The translations under genes were made by a program, and so were the position numbers. From the NCBI GenBank assembly GCA_002923315.1, contig BEHM01000005.1:28487-92486 (forward strand): 64,000 nucleotides of DNA, written 5' to 3'. This DNA is from a bacterium HR10 (GTDB lineage Bacteria; Acidobacteriota; Blastocatellia; HR10). Below are positions 1-8,510 of the stretch, piece by piece. The notes under the pieces were generated by a model. That model was given only the letters and a program-made list of their open reading frames with translations, did not search any database and was not told the DNA's origin. Each line of letters opens with the position of its first letter. The first letter of the stretch is position 1.

Positions 1-480
1 TTCGCTGTGATCACCGAGCAAGTGCGCGTGGAGTTGGAGCCCCTCGCCTACGCCGAGGCCGATGTGCTCAGCCGCGAGAACCTCCGCCGACAACTGGAGC
101 TGATCGGGCACTATCTGAGCAAAGGCCTGATCGTTCAGGCGATGACGCTGGCGCGCGAATGGATCGTTTCTCTTCTCGTTCTCCGGCGAGGGGAAGGGAA
201 TTGGCTCAACCGTTCGACGCGCGAAGAAATCGAAAAAGCTCTTGGCGCCGCAGCGGCACGATCTCGCGGCGAGACGGTCTCCTTGCCCGAGTGGTTCGCT
301 TCCCTACCGAGTGGGGAGAAGATCGGGCAGCTCTGGAACGGGTTGGCCGAGCTTCGCAACGCCCTGGCTCACTGCGCCATGAGCTGGGATGCTCCATCGG
401 TGCAGACAATCCTGGCGAAGGCGCGGGACCTTCCGGATCAGCTTCGATCGCTCCTTGATCCTGACTCCGACAGCAGTTAG
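1..480 (+). CDS. C-terminal part of a CARF-HEPN CRISPR ancillary protein (Csx1/TM1812-like), cut by window start
   Basis: The frame is open from base 1, so the N-terminus, where a CARF sensor would sit, lies outside the window. The visible ~160 residues look like the helical C-terminal HEPN part of TM1812/Csx1-type proteins. There is a helix with QLELIGHYLSKG, a segment AMTLAREWIVSLLVL, and a RNALAH motif that fits the R-x4-H catalytic signature of HEPN ribonucleases. In such families cyclic oligoadenylate made by Cas10 activates the HEPN RNase. The type III operon on the same strand 3 kb downstream supports the call, although an S9 peptidase and a repeat block intervene. Family assignment is by motif and context only. 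A non-CRISPR HEPN protein is the main alternative. Confidence 0.68.
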   Translation, partial: FAVITEQVRVELEPLAYAEADVLSRENLRRQLELIGHYLSKGLIVQAMTLAREWIVSLLVLRRGEGNWLNRSTREEIEKALGAAAARSRGETVSLPEWFASLPSGEKIGQLWNGLAELRNALAHCAMSWDAPSVQTILAKARDLPDQLRSLLDPDSDSS

Positions 481-524
481 CCCGGGGCGAGCGCGAGCGA
501 GCCCACGTTGTGAGCCCAACTCCC

Positions 525-1125
525 ACCAGCGAGCCCGCGAAGCGGGCGTTCGAATGTAGCCTAGGGTGAGCGCAGCGAACCCTAGGGAGGAGGAGCCCCC
601 CAAACCTCATCGAGCCCCCGAAGGGGGCGACCGAAATTAGCCTAGGGTGAGCGCAGCGAACCCTAGGAAGCGAGCGGGCGGCCCATGCGGAGGCGGACCC
701 GTGATGTCGTCGAGATGAACACCGCGTGCGACCGCACCGATGGGCCGCCCCCTTCGGGGGCTCGGGGGATGATGGTGCCGCCCCTTGTCCTAGGGCTCGC
801 CTTCGGCTCGCCCTAGGCTACACTCGGATGCCTGCTTCGCAGGCTTTATGCGGAACAGTGGTCTCTCGATGGCTTCGCCTTCTGCTCGCCCTGGGCTATG
901 CTCGGTCGCCCGCTCCACGGGCTCTATTCGGAAACGGATTCATCTCGCTCTCAATGGTCTCATCTGCGGCCGGCCCGAGATCAAATTCGGGACGCCTGCT
1001 CCGCGGGCTTCGTGCGGAATGGCGGTTTCCCAAAATGGCTCGCTCATGCTCGCCCTGGGCTACGTTCGCATGCCCGCTTCGCGGGCTTTATGCGGAACGG
1101 TAGCTTCCCAAAACCCCGCCTGCGG
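525..1125. repeat. Modular hairpin repeat block A
   Basis: This noncoding stretch upstream of the S9 peptidase is built of short GC-rich inverted repeats: hairpins of the GCCCGCGAAGCGGGC type, hairpins beginning and ending in CCTAGG around GCGAGC/GCTCGC arms, and CCCCCGAAGGGGG. Units left of about 676 run forward and units right of about 750 run reversed, so the block is roughly symmetrical about a ~75-nt core at 676-750 bounded by GGGCGGCCCAT and ATGGGCCGCCC. Related blocks occur at 11222-11755 and 27150-27380. No transposase is present in or next to it. An open frame extends through its right part into the peptidase but has no Shine-Dalgarno and looks like repeat translation. Confidence 0.85.
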
Positions 1126-1309
1126 CTCGCCCCGCGCGACGTCCGGTCGGATTTTCTGGCGATGGATGATCCGGGCCGTCTTTTTGCCCGAGAGGCCGCC
1201 GGATCGGAAGAAGATTCTTTCCCACTTCCCTTTCTGCGCGAGGGATGGGAAAATCCCCCTGCCGCAGGTAGTCGGAGCCTGCGCGACATCACGTCATAAG
1301 GAGGGAGCG

Positions 1310-3310
1310 ATGATACGTGGGCGATTTCGAAAACATTTCGTCACGCTCTTTTTCTTCGCCTTAGCCCTGACGGTCTCGGCTCAAGAGAAGGTCTTGACGC
1401 CGGAGCTGATCCTGAGCATTCGATGGATCGTGGACGTGCAACTGTCGCCCGATGGGCGGCAGATCGCCTTTCAGGTCATGCGGGCTCGCCGCGAGGACGA
1501 AGGTCCGGGGGCGGCGCTCGCCGAAATCTGGGTGATGCCGACCTCGGGCGGCGAGCCCCGCCGCTTCACCTACAACGACAAGAGCGATCGCGCGCCGCAA
1601 TGGTCGCCCGACGGACGCTGGATCGCGTTTCTGTCGCAGCGCTGGGCTTCGCCGCACACGCAGATTTATCTCCTCCCGGCCGATGGGGGCGAAGCGCGTC
1701 CGCTCACGCGCGCCGAGAATTCGGTCCTCATGTTCCGCTGGTCGCCCGATGGCCGGCGCATCGCCTACACCGTCACCGATCCGAAGACGAAAGAGGAGCA
1801 GCAGGCCGAACGCGAAGGGCGAGATTGGATCGTCGCCGATCGCAACTACAAACACGCGCGCCTCTACGTCGTGGATGTGCAAACGGGCGAAACGCATCTG
1901 GTCACCCGCAGCGATCTCACCGTGCACGATTTCGATTGGTCGCCCGATGGACGCGAGTTCATCCTGGCGGCTGCCGAGACGCCGCTTGTGGATGATTCCT
2001 TCATGCGGGTGAAGCTCATGCGCGTTTCGGCTGAAGGGGGTGAGCCGCGCCTCTTCGTCCGGACCGAAGGCAAGCTCACGCATCCGCGCTGGTCGCCCGA
2101 TGGCCGATGGATCGCGTGGCTCGGCGCGACCTCGATGGATGATCCTTATGCCGGGAGCATCTTCGTCGTCCCTTCGGGCGGGGGCGCGCCGGAGAATCTG
2201 CTCGCCGGGTACGAGGGCACGGCCATCTGGCTCGGCTGGTTGCCCGGCGCACCGAGCACGATCGTCTTCACGAGCATCGAGCGCCAAGCCAACGCCATGT
2301 ACACGATCGCGCTGCCCGAGCGTCGGCGCGAGCGGCTCGTGAATCAGCCGATCATCTACGCGTCCGCGCCGAGCTTCAGCCGCGATGGCCGACAGATGGC
2401 CATAGCGGCCAACACGCCCGAGCATCCCAACGAAATCTTCTTCGGCCCGGTCGGGAATCGCCCGCTCGCGCGATTGACGACGTTCAATCCTCAGCTCGCC
2501 GATGTGCGACTCGGCGAGCAGGAGATCGTCCGCTGGAAGAGCACCGATGGCTGGGAGATCGAAGGCGTCGTGGTCAAACCCGTCGGCTATCAACCGGGCC
2601 GGCGCTATCCGCTCGTCGTGCAACCGCACGGCGGGCCGGAATCGGCCGATCTCAACGGCTGGCTCGGCAGCTATTCTCGCTGGGGACAAATGCTCGCCGG
2701 TCGCGGTTTCGTCGTCTTCTATCCCAACTATCGCGGGAGCATCGGGCGAGGCGTGGCCTTCGCCAAAGCCGATCATCGCGATCTCATGGGCCGTGAGTTC
2801 GAGGACATGCTGAGCGGCATTGATCATCTCGTGCGCATCGGGATGGTGGACGGCGAGCGCGTCGGCATCGGCGGCGGCAGTTACGGCGGATACACGTCGG
2901 CGTGGGCGGCGACGTTTGCGAGTCATCGGTTCAAGGCTGCCGTCGTCTGGATGGGCATCACCAACTGGTACAGCATGACGGGCACCTCGGACATCTTCTG
3001 GGAGAATTCGACGGTGCACTGGAACGCCATCATGTACGAGAACTTCGATCTCTACTGGCAGCGCTCGCCGATCGCGCATATCGCCAAAGCGCAAACGCCG
3101 GTGTTGCTCATTCACGGCGCAGCCGATCAGCGCGTGCCCATCGGGCAATCGCAGGAACTCTACACGGCGCTCAAGTGGAAGGGCGTGCCCGTCGAGTTCG
3201 TCACCTATCCGCGCGAAGGTCACGGCGTCAGCGAGCGCGCGCATCAACTGGACTTCATGACGCGCGTCATCGGCTGGTTCGAGAAGTATCTGAAAGCGCC
3301 GTCTCGGTGA
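1310..3310 (+). CDS. S9 family (prolyl oligopeptidase/acylaminoacyl-peptidase type) secreted peptidase
   Basis: The predicted product is a 666-residue serine peptidase. A signal peptide (charged start, hydrophobic run, cut near VSAQ) is followed by a WD40-like beta-propeller with repeated WSPDGR(R/W)IA blades over about residues 30-390. The C-terminal alpha/beta hydrolase has nucleophile Ser524 in GGGSYGGY, then Asp606 in HGAADQRVP and His638 in REGHG. In this family the propeller restricts access to short peptides. The start at 1310 follows AAGGAGGGA, and the longer frame upstream runs through repeat block A and is rejected. The gene sits between a CRISPR HEPN protein and cas10, but nothing in the protein suggests a CRISPR role. 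Confidence 0.93.
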   Translation: MIRGRFRKHFVTLFFFALALTVSAQEKVLTPELILSIRWIVDVQLSPDGRQIAFQVMRARREDEGPGAALAEIWVMPTSGGEPRRFTYNDKSDRAPQWSPDGRWIAFLSQRWASPHTQIYLLPADGGEARPLTRAENSVLMFRWSPDGRRIAYTVTDPKTKEEQQAEREGRDWIVADRNYKHARLYVVDVQTGETHLVTRSDLTVHDFDWSPDGREFILAAAETPLVDDSFMRVKLMRVSAEGGEPRLFVRTEGKLTHPRWSPDGRWIAWLGATSMDDPYAGSIFVVPSGGGAPENLLAGYEGTAIWLGWLPGAPSTIVFTSIERQANAMYTIALPERRRERLVNQPIIYASAPSFSRDGRQMAIAANTPEHPNEIFFGPVGNRPLARLTTFNPQLADVRLGEQEIVRWKSTDGWEIEGVVVKPVGYQPGRRYPLVVQPHGGPESADLNGWLGSYSRWGQMLAGRGFVVFYPNYRGSIGRGVAFAKADHRDLMGREFEDMLSGIDHLVRIGMVDGERVGIGGGSYGGYTSAWAATFASHRFKAAVVWMGITNWYSMTGTSDIFWENSTVHWNAIMYENFDLYWQRSPIAHIAKAQTPVLLIHGAADQRVPIGQSQELYTALKWKGVPVEFVTYPREGHGVSERAHQLDFMTRVIGWFEKYLKAPSR

Positions 3311-3626
3311 ATGGCCCGGGCTTTTTGCTCCCCACCGGATGTGAGCCGGGCCGACACGGTCAATCTGCGCGGGGCTCACGGCGGGGGAAGGTTTGAGGTT
3401 ACGCCTTTCGGTGCCTTCAGAGGGAGGGAGTCGCCGTCATAAGAACTGGGGGCGCTCGTGGGGACGATTTCCCCTCGACCTCACCTTGATGAACGGCTCG
3501 GCGAAGGTTCCTTCATCGGCGGTTCCTCTGAAGGCGGCGGGCAATCTTGCCGACCACATTTCCGGCGGTCGTGACCGGTTCGCCCTTGTGCTACACTGAT
3601 CGCCGATTCGAGCGCGAGGAGGGTTT
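3311..3626. other. Intergenic region upstream of the csm operon
   Basis: No convincing gene is seen in these 316 bases. A short arm pair CGGTC/GACCG (3567-3578) lies just ahead of a possible -10 box TACACT (3592-3597), about 30 bases before cas10. No good -35 matches, so a promoter for the type III operon is possible but weakly supported. Confidence 0.4.
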
Positions 3627-6155
3627 ATGACCGAGGGCGAAGCGGTCATTCTCGGCGCCTTGCTTCACGACATCGGCAAGTTCGGCGAACGCACGTTCGA
3701 GCCCTTGCCGGAATGGGCCGAAGCGTCTCGTCATGAGGCGAAGTACAGTCACGAACCGTACAGCGCCGTCTTCGTCCGAGAGCATTTCGGTCGCTGGCCG
3801 ACGGACGTGACGACGGTGCGCCGTCTCGTCCTCACGCATCATGTCCCGTCGCTTCCCGATGAGCTTCTGGTCTCGCTGGCCGATCGGCTCTCCGCCTACG
3901 AGCGCGCGGAAGCCGAGGGAGACGCCGAGGGCGCTCGGGGCCGCGCTGAGACGGTCAGCCGCACGGTCTTCTCGCGCGTGTTCGGTCTCGGACCGGAAGC
4001 CGCTCGGTATCACGAACTGGTCGAGCTGTCGCTCGACCATTCGGCCATCTTCCCGCGCCCGGATGCCGTCGGATCGGTGGAAGCTTATCGCGCGTTGTGG
4101 AAGGGGTTCACACGCGACGTCACCCATGTGCCACGAGGAGATTGGCGGACGCTTCTTGCGCTCCTGCGGCGGTTCACCTGGGCGATCCCTTCGGATACGC
4201 GGCGCGATCTCATCCCCGACATCTCGCTCTATCATCACCTGAAGACGACGGCGGCCATCGCCGCCTGCCTCCTTCGGGAAGAACTGAGCGAGTCGGATCT
4301 GCAATCGCTCCACGACGCGCTGACGAATCGCTGGAGGGGTGCGCCGCTGACGCCTCGTGAGCAGGAGCTTCTCGATCGGCCTGTGTGCGCGCTGGTGAAA
4401 GGCGACATCTCGGGCACGCAGGATTTTCTGTATCTGCTCACTAGTAGCGGAGCTGCTCGCGGACTACGCGGTCGGTCGTTCTACCTGCACCTTCTCACCG
4501 AGACGATCGCCGAATGGCTGTTGCGCCGGTTTCGTCTGCCACCGACGAACGTGCTTTTTGTCGGAGGCGGGCATTTCTATCTGTTGCTCCCCTATCGGGA
4601 GACGGCTGAGCGCTTGGAGACGTGCCGACAACATATCGCTCGCGTGCTCTGGACGATTCATCGGGGCGATCTCGCGCTTCTTCTGGATTTCGTCCCGGTG
4701 ACCCCGCTTGATTTTCTGGAGAAGGAAGCCGGAGGCAGCGCCTTCGCCGACAAGTGGGGCGAAGTCTCCGTCCGGGTCAACGAGCAGAAGCAGCAGAAAT
4801 GGCGCGACCTCGGCGTCGAGGCGATGCAGCGCGAGTTGTTCACCCCTCGGCAGCGGGGCACGACGGCCGAAGACACGTGTCAGGTCTGTCACAACGAAGG
4901 CGCGCTCCAGATCGAGGAGGGCGTGCGCAAGTGCCAGCATTGTCGCGGATTCGAGGAGCTGGGCCGATGGCTCCGCGATCCGACGCATCTCATCCTCTTC
5001 ACCGTGCCCGAAGCCGAGCCGCCGGAGAACGGCGATTGGCGCGATGCCCTGCGGGCCTTCGGCGCGGAAGCCCGCCTCGTCCATGAGGGAGAAGGCCTGC
5101 CGCCCAAACCCGCGGGAGCGACGGCAGCTCTCGTCTACGCATTCGATTCGACGGATTTCCTGAACGACGACATTCGCCGTCGCTTCCGCTGGGGCGATCT
5201 GCCGGTGAGTTACGATTTTCGCTGGCTGGCCGATGCGACGCCGAGAAAACGCGACGCCGGCGGCGAAGAGATCATCGCCGAATTCGCCGATCTCGCCCAG
5301 GCCGCCGAGGGCGTGAAGTGGCTCGGCGTGCTGCGCATGGATGTGGACAGCCTGGGCGATGTGTTCAAAAACGGCCTCGGCGCGCACGCGACGCTATCGC
5401 GCATGAGTACGCTCAGCGAATCGCTGCGCCTCTTCTTCGAGGCCTGGGTGCCGCGCCTCTGCCGCGAATTCAATCGGTTCGAGCGTGGGGGGAAGGACGC
5501 GCTCTATCTCATCTACGCCGGGGGCGACGATCTCTTCGTCGTCGGCGCTTGGAGCGTGCTGCCCGAACTGGCGCGGCGCATTCGCGAGGATTTCCGCCGG
5601 TTCATCGGCGGCGATCACGTCACGCTCTCGGCCGGCATCGCCATCGAGCACCAGAAGTTCCCGCTCTATCAACTGGCTGCCCGTGCGCGACACGCCCTTG
5701 ACGATCACGCGAAGGAGTTTCAGCGTCCCTCCGGGCGCGCCAAGGATGCGATCAGTTTTCTGCAGACGGCACTGGGATGGGAGGACTTCGAGCCTCTCGC
5801 CGAGTGGAAGAACAGGCTTCTGGAGATGCTCGCGCCCGCGACGGGTGAGCCGGCTTTGCCGCGCGCCTTCCTCATGCGGCTTCTGGAGATTCACGCGCTC
5901 TATGCCGAGAATCGCGCCCGCTGGCGACGAGCCCAGCGACGACGCGAGATCACACGCGAGCAGCTCGAAGAATTGATCCATTACGACAAGTGGCAATGGC
6001 GATTGGTCTATCACCTCAGCCGTTTCGGTGAGCGATACCCCGCTCACAAAGAAGCGATTGACCGCCTTCAGCAGGCGCTCGTGCAGCCCAGCGGATTCAT
6101 CGCCCGGCTGCACGTTCTGGCCCGCTGGGCGGAACTTTTGACCAGGGAGGGATGA
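3627..6155 (+). CDS. cas10: Type III-A CRISPR effector large subunit Cas10/Csm1
   Basis: At 842 residues this is the signature subunit of the Csm interference complex. An N-terminal HD domain has His14-Asp15 in LLHDIGKF, the metal site of the target-activated DNase. A zinc-binding pair CQVC...CQHC lies near residues 418-440. The second Palm domain carries GGDD at residues 632-635 (YAGGDDLFVV), the site that makes cyclic oligoadenylates when target RNA is bound. Both catalytic centres look intact, so DNA cleavage and second-messenger signalling are both predicted. The start follows GAGGAGGG. csm2 begins 3 bases after the stop, marking a tight operon. The cOA product would activate the HEPN protein at the window edge and be controlled by the ring nuclease downstream. 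Confidence 0.96.
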   Translation: MTEGEAVILGALLHDIGKFGERTFEPLPEWAEASRHEAKYSHEPYSAVFVREHFGRWPTDVTTVRRLVLTHHVPSLPDELLVSLADRLSAYERAEAEGDAEGARGRAETVSRTVFSRVFGLGPEAARYHELVELSLDHSAIFPRPDAVGSVEAYRALWKGFTRDVTHVPRGDWRTLLALLRRFTWAIPSDTRRDLIPDISLYHHLKTTAAIAACLLREELSESDLQSLHDALTNRWRGAPLTPREQELLDRPVCALVKGDISGTQDFLYLLTSSGAARGLRGRSFYLHLLTETIAEWLLRRFRLPPTNVLFVGGGHFYLLLPYRETAERLETCRQHIARVLWTIHRGDLALLLDFVPVTPLDFLEKEAGGSAFADKWGEVSVRVNEQKQQKWRDLGVEAMQRELFTPRQRGTTAEDTCQVCHNEGALQIEEGVRKCQHCRGFEELGRWLRDPTHLILFTVPEAEPPENGDWRDALRAFGAEARLVHEGEGLPPKPAGATAALVYAFDSTDFLNDDIRRRFRWGDLPVSYDFRWLADATPRKRDAGGEEIIAEFADLAQAAEGVKWLGVLRMDVDSLGDVFKNGLGAHATLSRMSTLSESLRLFFEAWVPRLCREFNRFERGGKDALYLIYAGGDDLFVVGAWSVLPELARRIREDFRRFIGGDHVTLSAGIAIEHQKFPLYQLAARARHALDDHAKEFQRPSGRAKDAISFLQTALGWEDFEPLAEWKNRLLEMLAPATGEPALPRAFLMRLLEIHALYAENRARWRRAQRRREITREQLEELIHYDKWQWRLVYHLSRFGERYPAHKEAIDRLQQALVQPSGFIARLHVLARWAELLTREG

Positions 6156-6158
6156 GCT

Positions 6159-6572
6159 ATGACGCGAGGCAATCCATCGCGACAGGATCGGCCATCACCA
6201 TCGCCGACGGGAATGCCGTCTCGCGATGAGGTCCAACGGGCCATTCGCGAAGGCGGTCGCGCGCTCGTTGACCTCGCCGAGCGGCTCGGCCAGCGACTCC
6301 ATGACGGTCGCCTCACGACGAGCCAGATTCGCAACATCTACGGGATGGTCAAGCAGATGGAAATGCGCGGCTTCGACGCCGACGAGTTCGTCCTGCTCAA
6401 GCCCAAGCTCGCCTATGCCGCCGCTCGCGCCAATGAACGGGGAGCGCAGGAGCTGAAAGAGGTGTTGACCTGGGCGATTGACGAAGTCGGCGCCGATGCC
6501 GCGAAATTCGCCCGCTTCGTAGATTTCTTCGAGGCCATCCTGGCCTACCACCGGGCGGCCGGCGGACGATGA
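6159..6572 (+). CDS. csm2: Type III-A small subunit Csm2
   Basis: The product is a 137-residue, mostly helical protein matching Csm2. The core is QIRNIYGMVKQME, then LLKPKLAYAAAR and a C-terminal VDFFEAILAYHR helix. Csm2 copies line the belly of the Csm complex next to Csm3 and contact crRNA-target duplex. A low-complexity N-terminus of about 40 residues precedes the conserved fold. It lies 3 bases after cas10, with Shine-Dalgarno GGGAGGG inside the cas10 end. Its stop overlaps a possible early ATG of csm3, consistent with translational coupling. Confidence 0.93.
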   Translation: MTRGNPSRQDRPSPSPTGMPSRDEVQRAIREGGRALVDLAERLGQRLHDGRLTTSQIRNIYGMVKQMEMRGFDADEFVLLKPKLAYAAARANERGAQELKEVLTWAIDEVGADAAKFARFVDFFEAILAYHRAAGGR

Positions 6573-6586
6573 AAGGAGGAACCACC

Positions 6587-7429
6587 ATGCCGAACCTCAC
6601 GCTTCGAGGAAAAGTCATCATCACCGGCGAGATCCAGGCCGTCACGGGCTTGCACATCGGCGGCGCGGCGGCCGGATTGGACATCGGCGGCATTGACAAT
6701 CCCATCATCCGCCATCCGGTGACGCGAGAACCTTACATTCCCGGCTCCTCGCTTCGGGGCAAGATGCGGTCGCTCCTGGATCGGCATTTCGGAAAAGAAG
6801 CGAACCATTTCATCCAGCGGCGCGAGCCTGTCGTCCGCGTGCACGTCTGCGAGAACGAAACGGAATATGCTGCGTGTCCCGTCTGCCAGATCTTCGGCGT
6901 GACGCCGGGCGAGCGCGAACGGCGCGGCTGGACGAACCTGAAACCCGCGCGCTTGATCGTGCGCGATGTCTATCTGGCACGGGATCACGAGGCGACCGAG
7001 CGCTTGCGTCAGGCTAAGACCGATCTCCCGTTCACCGAGGTGAAATGGGAAGCCGCGATTGATCGGATCACGGCCGCTGCCGTCCCGCGGCAAAACGAGC
7101 GCGTGCCCGCCGGAGCCGTCTTCGCCCCCTTCGAGCTGGTCTACAGCCTCTACGACTTGAACGGCAGCGGGAGCGACCGCGACATCCAGTGGCTGCGCTA
7201 CGTCTTCAAGGCCATGGAGCTTCTGGAGGACGATTATCTCGGCGGCTACGGCTCGCGCGGAGCGGGGAAGATCAAGTTCCGGAAAATCGAAGTCGTCTTC
7301 AAGCCGCGCCGTTACTATGAGGGAGAAGGCGATCTCGTGACGCTTGCCCAGAAAGTTGACGAGGTGCGCCAGCTTCCTCCGGGAGACTACGCCGATCGCC
7401 TGCGAGCACTGATCCAAGAGGGGGGATGA
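6587..7429 (+). CDS. csm3: Type III-A RAMP backbone subunit Csm3 (target RNA nuclease)
   Basis: The product is a 280-residue Cas7-type RAMP protein. Csm3 forms the backbone filament on crRNA and cuts target RNA at 6-nt intervals. The catalytic Asp of the family corresponds to Asp37 in GGIDNPI. The following PYIPGSSLRGKMR segment and the glycine-rich GGYGSRGAGKI are family hallmarks. CHVCENE-like cysteines in HVCENETEYAACPVC suggest a zinc site. I chose ATG 6587 because AAAGGAGG sits 7 bases upstream. An ATG at 6569 overlaps the csm2 stop but would place that Shine-Dalgarno inside the gene. Confidence 0.96.
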   Translation: MPNLTLRGKVIITGEIQAVTGLHIGGAAAGLDIGGIDNPIIRHPVTREPYIPGSSLRGKMRSLLDRHFGKEANHFIQRREPVVRVHVCENETEYAACPVCQIFGVTPGERERRGWTNLKPARLIVRDVYLARDHEATERLRQAKTDLPFTEVKWEAAIDRITAAAVPRQNERVPAGAVFAPFELVYSLYDLNGSGSDRDIQWLRYVFKAMELLEDDYLGGYGSRGAGKIKFRKIEVVFKPRRYYEGEGDLVTLAQKVDEVRQLPPGDYADRLRALIQEGG

Positions 7430-7431
7430 CC

Positions 7432-8496
7432 ATGCCCGCGTTCGCGATCTATCGGCTGCGCTTCCGCTCGCCGCTTCATATCGGCGAGCGCGGCGTGGGG
7501 CTGGAGGTGACGCGCACGCACGTTCCCGCCGATACGCTCTTCGGCGCGATCTGTTCGGCCTGGCGCGAGCTGTACGGCGTCGCGGCGCTTCAGCGCGATG
7601 TGCTCGATTGGTTCACCGAAGGCGACGTTGGCACGGAGCCCTTCTTCCTCACCTCGGCGTTCCCATACGCCGGAGATGTGCGCTTTTTCCCGAAGCCGAT
7701 CGGGCGACTCGCCGGCGTGACGATCGCCGAAGGCGACGAGAAGGCCTTCAAACGCGTCCGCTTCGTCTCCGAGCGCCTCTTCGCCGCGATCATCAGCGGC
7801 GAGCCCATCGCGTTCCGACGGACATCGTGCATCACCGGCGAGACCGTGTGGGTGACCGAAGAGGAGAAAGCGCATCTCGTCGAATGGACGGATGACGCGA
7901 GTGGTGACATCCTGCTCTGGAGGACGGCGGTCGTGCCGCGCGTGACGCTCGATCGCCTGACGGCGGCTTCGGAGATCTGGCATTTCGGCGAGGTCCTTTT
8001 CGCCGAAGGCGTCGGACTCTGGTTCGCCGTCGAGTTCAATCGCGATCATGGCCACGAGTTGCAACGACGATTCGACGCCGTCTTGCGCGCGCTCGGCGAT
8101 ATGGGCCTGGGCGGCGAGCGCGGTGCCGGGCGCGGATCGTTCGCGGTCGAGGGGCCGAGCGGAGAGCCGCTGCCCGGCAGCGCAGGGGCCGCGCGATTTG
8201 TCACGCTCTCGCCGCTCTGCCCAAAGAATGTCGCCGAGCTGGATCGGCTGACGGGCCAAGGGGCCGCCTATGAGCTGATGCCGCGTCGCGGCTGGGTGAC
8301 GTCGCCCGAAGCGGCTCACCTGCGACGCAAGACCGTCTGGATGTTCGCCGAAGGGTCCGTATTCGCCGCCGCGCCCGCGCCGCGCGCCGGACGACTCGTC
8401 AACGTGAAGCCCGACGTTTGCCCGCACGACGTCTGGCGCTATGGGTATGCTTTCCCCGTAAGCATGGCGGCGTCTGCAAGGGCTTCGGGACCATGA
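7432..8496 (+). CDS. csm4: Type III-A RAMP subunit Csm4 (crRNA 5' tag binding)
   Basis: The product is about 354 residues, with the Cas5-type RAMP start FAIYRLRFRSPLHIGERG and the glycine-rich loop MGLGGERGAGRGSF typical of Csm4. The protein caps the foot of the complex, holds the crRNA 5' tag and contacts Cas10. Start choice: GAGGGGGG at 7418-7425 gives a 6-base spacing to ATG 7432. The in-frame ATG at 7426 overlaps the csm3 stop and is the alternative. The C-terminus VWRYGYAFPVSM resembles other Csm4 ends. It overlaps or abuts csm3 and csm5, so the operon is continuous. Confidence 0.94.
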   Translation: MPAFAIYRLRFRSPLHIGERGVGLEVTRTHVPADTLFGAICSAWRELYGVAALQRDVLDWFTEGDVGTEPFFLTSAFPYAGDVRFFPKPIGRLAGVTIAEGDEKAFKRVRFVSERLFAAIISGEPIAFRRTSCITGETVWVTEEEKAHLVEWTDDASGDILLWRTAVVPRVTLDRLTAASEIWHFGEVLFAEGVGLWFAVEFNRDHGHELQRRFDAVLRALGDMGLGGERGAGRGSFAVEGPSGEPLPGSAGAARFVTLSPLCPKNVAELDRLTGQGAAYELMPRRGWVTSPEAAHLRRKTVWMFAEGSVFAAAPAPRAGRLVNVKPDVCPHDVWRYGYAFPVSMAASARASGP

Positions 8497-8510
8497 GCGA
8501 GGGACACACT

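Noticed and set aside
530..560. tRNA-like T-arm (GTTCGAATG) in repeat block A
   Set aside because: No acceptor, D or anticodon arms can be folded around it, and the same text recurs as part of the hairpin modules.
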